Positions 48,776 through 64,000 of a DNA stretch of 64,000 bases are shown in pieces. Numbering within the stretch: position 1 is the stretch's first letter; each line of letters opens with the position of its first letter. The position numbers and the translations under genes are program-made. Under the pieces are notes generated by a model. That model was given only the letters and a program-made list of their open reading frames with translations, was not told where the DNA came from and made no database searches. Origin of the DNA: Aquila chrysaetos chrysaetos (Eukaryota > Chordata > Aves > Accipitriformes > Accipitridae); contig NC_044022.1 in assembly GCF_900496995.4 (NCBI RefSeq), positions 13,096,938 to 13,160,937 on the forward strand, written 5' to 3'.

Positions 48776-49080
48776 AATTTATTTTTTAATCTTCTGGAGC
48801 ACATGTGACAGCCTTTGACCCTGCTACCCAGGCTGAGTATTGTTCAGAAAATTTGGGGTGCCATGTTTTGGGGGCGCAGCTGGTGTGACAAAGTTAAAGT
48901 ATAATCATGCTAGTCTCTCTTTATAATCACTGGTGAAGACAGGCAAATCCAGGCAGCAGCTCAGCCCACCTAGATCTGTGTTACCCTCTGAGTGTTGGTA
49001 GCTCTCTCAGTTAGAAAGGAAGAGTAGGGTGTCTGTGCCTCATTTAAACATCATAGTTAAGTGGGGGGGAGTTAAGTGGG

Positions 49081-49110
49081 AGTTAGTTAGCTGGTTAGTT
49101 AGTTAGTTAA
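49081..49110. repeat. (AGTT)n tetranucleotide repeat
   Basis: About seven AGTT units with one interruption, preceded by two GTTAAGTGGG copies at 49058-49080. It lies about 400 bases upstream of ANGPTL5. Confidence 0.9.
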
Positions 49111-49491
49111 AGTGGGAGGAAATCTATACTTCAGCTTGCCTTTTATAGATACTTATGCAGGACATTCTCTATTCATTGCCTTGACAAACTAAAGAGCAAA
49201 TGATATAATCAGCCTCAGAAAAAAAGTCAAAATTCTTGTCTTTCCCATATAATTTTTTAATATGTATTATTAATTAGCTGACAGGTTTACTTTTTTTTTA
49301 TTTTTAGCATCAGGGCAAAAACCAGGAGTAGCAGAGTGAATGAGTAAATGTGGGATGACAGGAAACCTTATATATCTGTCTTTTATTATTTACATTTGTA
49401 TTTCTGTGATATCCATTAACTGGGCATCCAGGTTGCTCAAGGATAAGATGAAATTCTTCTTCAAATCTTAAGAAGAACATCACTTCTTAAG

Positions 49492-59248
<9,757 letters not shown>

Positions 59249-60160
59249 CCTACGAAAACAGAAATATATCTCTTTTTGCAGTTATGTGGGATAATGTATC
59301 ACTGCATCATACCTTTCATTTTCACTTGAACAGTTCAGTCTTAAAACTATTAAATATTTCCATAATAGAGTTACTAATTTTTATTATGAAATGTCAGCAT
59401 TTTTAGTGTTCCCGCTTGAGTAAGAAGGTCCTAAGAAGAATAGGGTTTTCAGAAAACGGATGGAGCTTAGTGTTTGTCAGCTTTTATTCAACTGCCTCTT
59501 ATGCAATCTCAGAGCCAGCGGGAAAATTATAAAAAGGAGTGTAATGCTGACTTTTGAATGTGTTTTTTCTATGCTCTCAGCATATCTGAATTGCCAAGAA
59601 ATTTCAGCAAATTTTCTTTTATAAAGCCATATACCTGTCATTTCCATCATTATATTTTGGAAAAATACCTTTTCTTCACCTTAGGTTAATTTTCCAGAAT
59701 CAGCTCTTCTTTCTATATTCCTTATCAGGCAAGATAACACTGACTTATTTCAACACATATGTAAGGTTCTATATACTCTCAGGGCCTGATCTTTATACAG
59801 GTAAGGTAGATACTGACATACAAGAACTATGGTCTGTTTTGTATTTAATTTTCACAGTCAATGTGTTTCATAATCACAGTTTTACTCTACCATTGCCTAT
59901 TTCACAATTCAGTACAAATGAACACTTTTTTTCAAAGAAAATGTGTAACATTTCATATGACCTTTGGAGTTTTAATTTTTGGATATATGGGTCTGACCTG
60001 ATGTTTTTCATTCTTATTGGCATTCACTTTGTGAACAATCATGTGGTAATGAACAAAAACAATCTGAGTTGTATAAGTACATTTTTAATTGTGACAATTG
60101 TTTGAATTTCTGTCAGTAAAAATAGAATAATATCAATAAAAATATGAATATTGTCAGTAC
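59249..60160 (+). other. ANGPTL5 3' UTR (inferred)
   Basis: AT-rich sequence from the stop to just past the first clear AATAAA at 60135. An ATTAAA at 59349 is an earlier alternative that would give a short 3' UTR. Confidence 0.45.
60135..60140 (+). terminator. candidate poly(A) signal of ANGPTL5
   Basis: AATAAA about 890 bases after the stop codon, with a GT-rich stretch (GCAGTGTTTCTGG) some 30 bases further on. Confidence 0.4.
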
Positions 60161-63100
60161 AGCAGTGTTTCTGGGACCTGGCATCTATTCTGTAGCAACT
60201 AGGCATGGTATTTCTCATCTCTACTCCAGTTTCAGTAGATCAGCTCTGTCGTAACATGTGGAATGAAATCAGTTAAAAACTCTATGTGTTTCCTCTTTGC
60301 TGTCTCTCACTTTGACCAAGCATTAATACAGTGATCAGAAACCATCATCAGTTCAGAACCACCATGTTTTAGAACTTCTTTCCAAAGATACATGTAGCTA
60401 TAGGAGGAAATGAAGCTTTTGATAGGGTATGTTACAAGGTTAAGGGAGAGAAAAAAATTCCTCTTTTCTTCCATGCTTGACTAGTCCTTAACAATTGGAG
60501 GTAAAAAGTGACTAAAAGCAGAAGGTTCCTCTCTGGTAGAGAGAAACTGAGGACTATCCTTATAGTGGGGGCCTATGGTAGCATGGTAGGAAGTAGCTTG
60601 AGGAAAAATACTACAGGACCTGTAGAGGGATTGTGAGAGAGAGGGTAGCTCACGCTCTTGGGGGAGACTGAATTCTCTGAGTGTGGGCAGATTTTTCTTG
60701 TCAGACCCTGTAGTCTTTGGAATTAGAGGTGGAGAGATAGTATGTACACCCTCTTTAGCCCTCCCTCTCACTCCAGGCTTATTAGGAATGCAATCCCTTC
60801 TAACAGTGACAGGGACCCAGCAGACCTATAAAGGTAGATACTAAAATGAAAGAGCTTCTGCACTAAGATTAACAAGCATTAGAACACTACGTGATTGTTT
60901 AAAGAATATTAATTCTGGTGGCAAGCCTGGATGTTGTCACTGTATTAGGGCTACTATGTCAGAAAGAGTCCCCAGGCTGCAGTACAAGAATCCTACTAGA
61001 GAACGCCAGTGGCTAAATTTCATGGAAGTTTAATGGCTTTGATGAAAGCCTCAAACTTTGACAGTGGGACCTCTGCTCTGACAACCAGGTCCAAGCCTGT
61101 GAGCAGAAAGGAAGAGTGTAAGTAGGGAATCTGGATGCTGAGTGTAGAGTTAGAGTCTGCTGACACTCTGAGGCTCCTTTTGGCTTTATTAGAATCCCTG
61201 CTCAAAAATGACAATGGAAAATGAAGAATGTAGATCTGTGCTGGCAGATATTAACACATTTAATTACCAGGTTTAATCTCTCCTTTGTCAAAGTTGATTA
61301 GATTAGCTGGCAGTAACATCACAGAGGAGATGGGCCTGAAAAGATAACTAAATCTTGAAGGATCATTCTTGCAAATAGACATTGGATCTTAAAGTCAAGT
61401 CAAACTGTAAACCTATAGAAAAAAATGAATCAAATTCTCAATATCAGTACGGGGGGGTGTGGGGTGTGGGTGGCATTTGAATATTTACTGTTCCTTGGAA
61501 GACAAAAACATTTCCAAGACTATTTGCAGAGACTGCTTGGACTCAATACATATGCTTTAATACCATTAAGTGCTGCTCTGCTAGCAAGGTCACAGGTAGA
61601 CACTGTGTTCTGTGGCTTAGAGTTCATTCCCTTTGTAGATAAAATGAATTCATTTTGCCCCAGGTTTGACTTGTGTCTTTGTTGTGCTGTGACAGCTGGA
61701 TCTGCAGTGTAAACTGCAAACAGGATGAAGCCCAAAATTGCAAATACTAGTCAGGTTTTAACTCCTTTAAATCATTCAGGTTTGAGTTTTCAATATAGTG
61801 TTCTTAAGCAAAAGATGGTCAATGCTTTATTCCTTTTTCAGATTAGAAACCATATACAAAAATATTGTTATGAATTTCTTCTCTTGTATTTGCCATATTA
61901 TCTACTAGTCATGATCATGCCTAGTGCTTCTGTGGCACCAAACCAATTAGATAATAATTAATATCATTTATTGATTTTATTTCTTTCATGGAGTCTAGCA
62001 GCTGAGAGGATCTAAATAAGGTTTCTATGAAAAGCTTTTGAGCATGGGAATCTCATAGTTTTATCATCATTTGAATGTTCTGAAATGTGAGTATTGGTAT
62101 AGCCTGTTTTTGTTTTAAAATTTAGCGTATGCTTAGAAAAGCAGAGTGCTAGATATTAGTTGGCAGCTTGCTTTGTGCAAATCTGAAATACAGCAATGAC
62201 AATAGAACATTTTCCATGTGATAGATGGCTACTGTCTGCAAAGGTTCATTCCATTTCCTCTCTAAGAATAAAACAACTGTGAAAACAAAATTTTTTAGTT
62301 AAACACAGAGAATTTACAAGGACATTGAACTGATTCCAGGGGCCTATGTTCCATATTTACAGCTGATGGTTCCCAACCACCATACATAAGATTTTTATGG
62401 CCATATATTTAGGACTGGTAATCAACCAGTTATTGCCCAAACAGTCTTGTTTCAACTAAATAAAAAGGAACATGTAGGGTGTAGCATATTAAGAGAAACT
62501 GATTGAGTGTTCCAAATAAAAAGTAGCTTGGTTAAACTACACTTAATATCTATACCAGGAATGATACTCCAGACTATGAGAAGTTGTCTTTAAAGGACAT
62601 GTAATCTCTGATGTTATGAAACTGCATTTCTTTCTTTTGTTTTCTTTTTCCAAGAGTATGGCTTCAATTTGTAAATCTCAGTTTGGCAAACTCAAAGTAT
62701 TTGACCCAGTTTATGATGCTACAGTAATATAAATAAATGACAATGTGGTTTCCACAGCCTGAGTACTACTGACGTGGCAGTGCAGGGTTCAGTGTATTAG
62801 ACATCTGGAAATAACAAAATAGTACAACTAAAGGACTTTCCACTTGGAAAATCCTTAATTGGGCAGTAAAAGATCCTCTAAACTACTTAGATTACTTCTT
62901 TTTTTTTTTACTGTAAATTCTGGCATGTATTTAAAACTTTATAATCAGTCATGTTTCATTACACGAAAAACATTTTGGTTTTATTACTGGTCTCTGTTAT
63001 GGAACATATTTATGAAAAAATACTCTAACACTACTTTGTATTGATACTTCACTACAAAATACATAGCATGTTTATGTGCATTGTATAGTACTCCAAGTTG

Positions 63101-64000
63101 CAAGCAGGAAACTTTGATTCATAGTTTGACTCTAAATTTTAGTTGGTTGCATGCAACAGTTTCCATAAGTCTTCGAGTTATTTAAGGATCACTAATGTAA
63201 TGCGCAATTAACGTGCAATTATTTAAACTACCATCTCAAGAACTCTTGCTTGAAATCTACTGTGTTGGATGTTCTGCAAATGTTGGCAGCACGATCATTG
63301 ACATGAAGATGCTGCAACCTGAAAAGCATGATGCCAAGAAAGTGTGATGCTTGCCTCTAGTGGGTTAAAGCAGAGTACACAACTCCACTGCCAATGTACA
63401 ATGTGATACTAAGCACAAAGCTATATGAAGAAATTTTCTGAGACTGAAGGAATATCTGCTTTTCCCTTCTCCCCATCTGATACATAAAAGATAAAACACT
63501 AAAACACTAAATGCAGTAACATGGTAAAGTTCCCTTTAGCCTCACTCTAATCTCTGTAGGCTCCCTTGAACGGAATCTGAGGTGGTTTTAATGGAAATAT
63601 TAGCTTGTCGGGATGCGGAGCTTAACAAGAGCTCAACATTGTAGTGAGCAAGGAAGAATGGAAGGTGAGATGAGACTGGGTCTTTAACTTGTACATGACT
63701 GTGTTTTGAAGACAAGATTGAAGAAGTAATGGCAGATGATTAAAATTCAAGATCTCCCCACTGCTGCTTCTTTTGAATGTCTAACCCCACTATTCATGAA
63801 GGCTGTAACTATCAATGACATGTAGTTCATCATGTAAATGCCCACAGCTTCATCTGGAAACTCTGTTCAGTGACTGGTCTGTGTAGAGTGGGTTAGTTTT
63901 CCTGCTTACTTGAAAGTGTACAAACTAAGCCTGTAGGTAGTCTAATAAGCATGGGCTCTCATTCTCCCTGACCAAGGTTGCTGGATGATCCAATAAAATA
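60161..64000. other. intergenic DNA to the right of ANGPTL5
   Basis: I see no gene, no recognisable transposon and no strong repeat. The 96-codon minus-strand frame at 60481-60771 has no familiar motif and lies in a stretch rich in AG on the plus strand. By human synteny the next gene to the right would be TRPC6, but nothing of it appears here. Confidence 0.5.

Larger units (their letters stand above)
43441..49491. other. intergenic spacer between the divergent genes
   Basis: About 6 kb without a supportable coding exon. It holds A-rich tracts at 43.45-43.80 kb, a MIR/L2-like relic near 44.0 kb, a C16 run and several short tandem repeats. Any ANGPTL5 promoter or non-coding first exon must be near its right end. 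A TATATAT-like string near 49365 is the only TATA candidate I noticed, and it is weak. Confidence 0.5.

Noticed and set aside
60481-60771. 96-codon minus-strand open frame
   Set aside because: No recognised domain, no splice partners and a skewed base composition; a chance frame is more likely.

Overview
This is vertebrate nuclear DNA, most likely from a bird. It is AT-rich, its genes are split into short exons across kilobases of introns, and it has one CpG island. Its recognisable interspersed repeats are CR1 LINEs of the avian/reptilian type, with very old LINE and MIR/L2-like relics. There are no operons, phage genes, CRISPR arrays or convincing tRNA/rRNA genes. I cannot name the species from sequence alone.

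Two protein-coding genes lie head to head on opposite strands. The left two thirds (1699-42957, minus strand) hold CEP126 (KIAA1377), a centrosome/basal-body protein. I reconstruct 12 coding exons whose splice phases all agree, giving a model of about 1168 residues against 1117 in human as I recall it. One 2134-bp exon holds most of the protein. The first exon lies in a CpG island (about 42.58-43.44 kb) that must be the promoter. The right third (49492-59248, plus strand) holds ANGPTL5, a secreted angiopoietin-like protein, in 7 coding exons giving about 337 residues: signal peptide, short coiled coil and an intact fibrinogen-like domain. The same divergent CEP126/ANGPTL5 pair exists on human chromosome 11q22, so this is a conserved synteny block. 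The two genes are not known to work in one pathway.

Region by region: 1-1698 is the CEP126 3' UTR and flank. 1.7-43 kb is CEP126, with introns carrying CR1 copies at 7.7, 18.2, 32.1 and 37.9-39.8 kb (the last a CR1 nested inside a CR1) and an ancient LINE at 4.8-5.8 kb. 43-49.5 kb is the promoter island and the intergenic spacer. 49.5-59.2 kb is ANGPTL5, with one long intron of 4.9 kb. 59.2-64 kb is the ANGPTL5 3' UTR and intergenic DNA in which I see no gene.

I found no exotic new system. The most useful observations are a phase-symmetric 54-codon CEP126 exon with no counterpart in the human protein as I recall it, a very short ANGPTL5 N-terminus whose first intron is only 121 bp, the nested CR1 insertion, and repeat arrays and possible RFX half-sites in the CEP126 promoter island.
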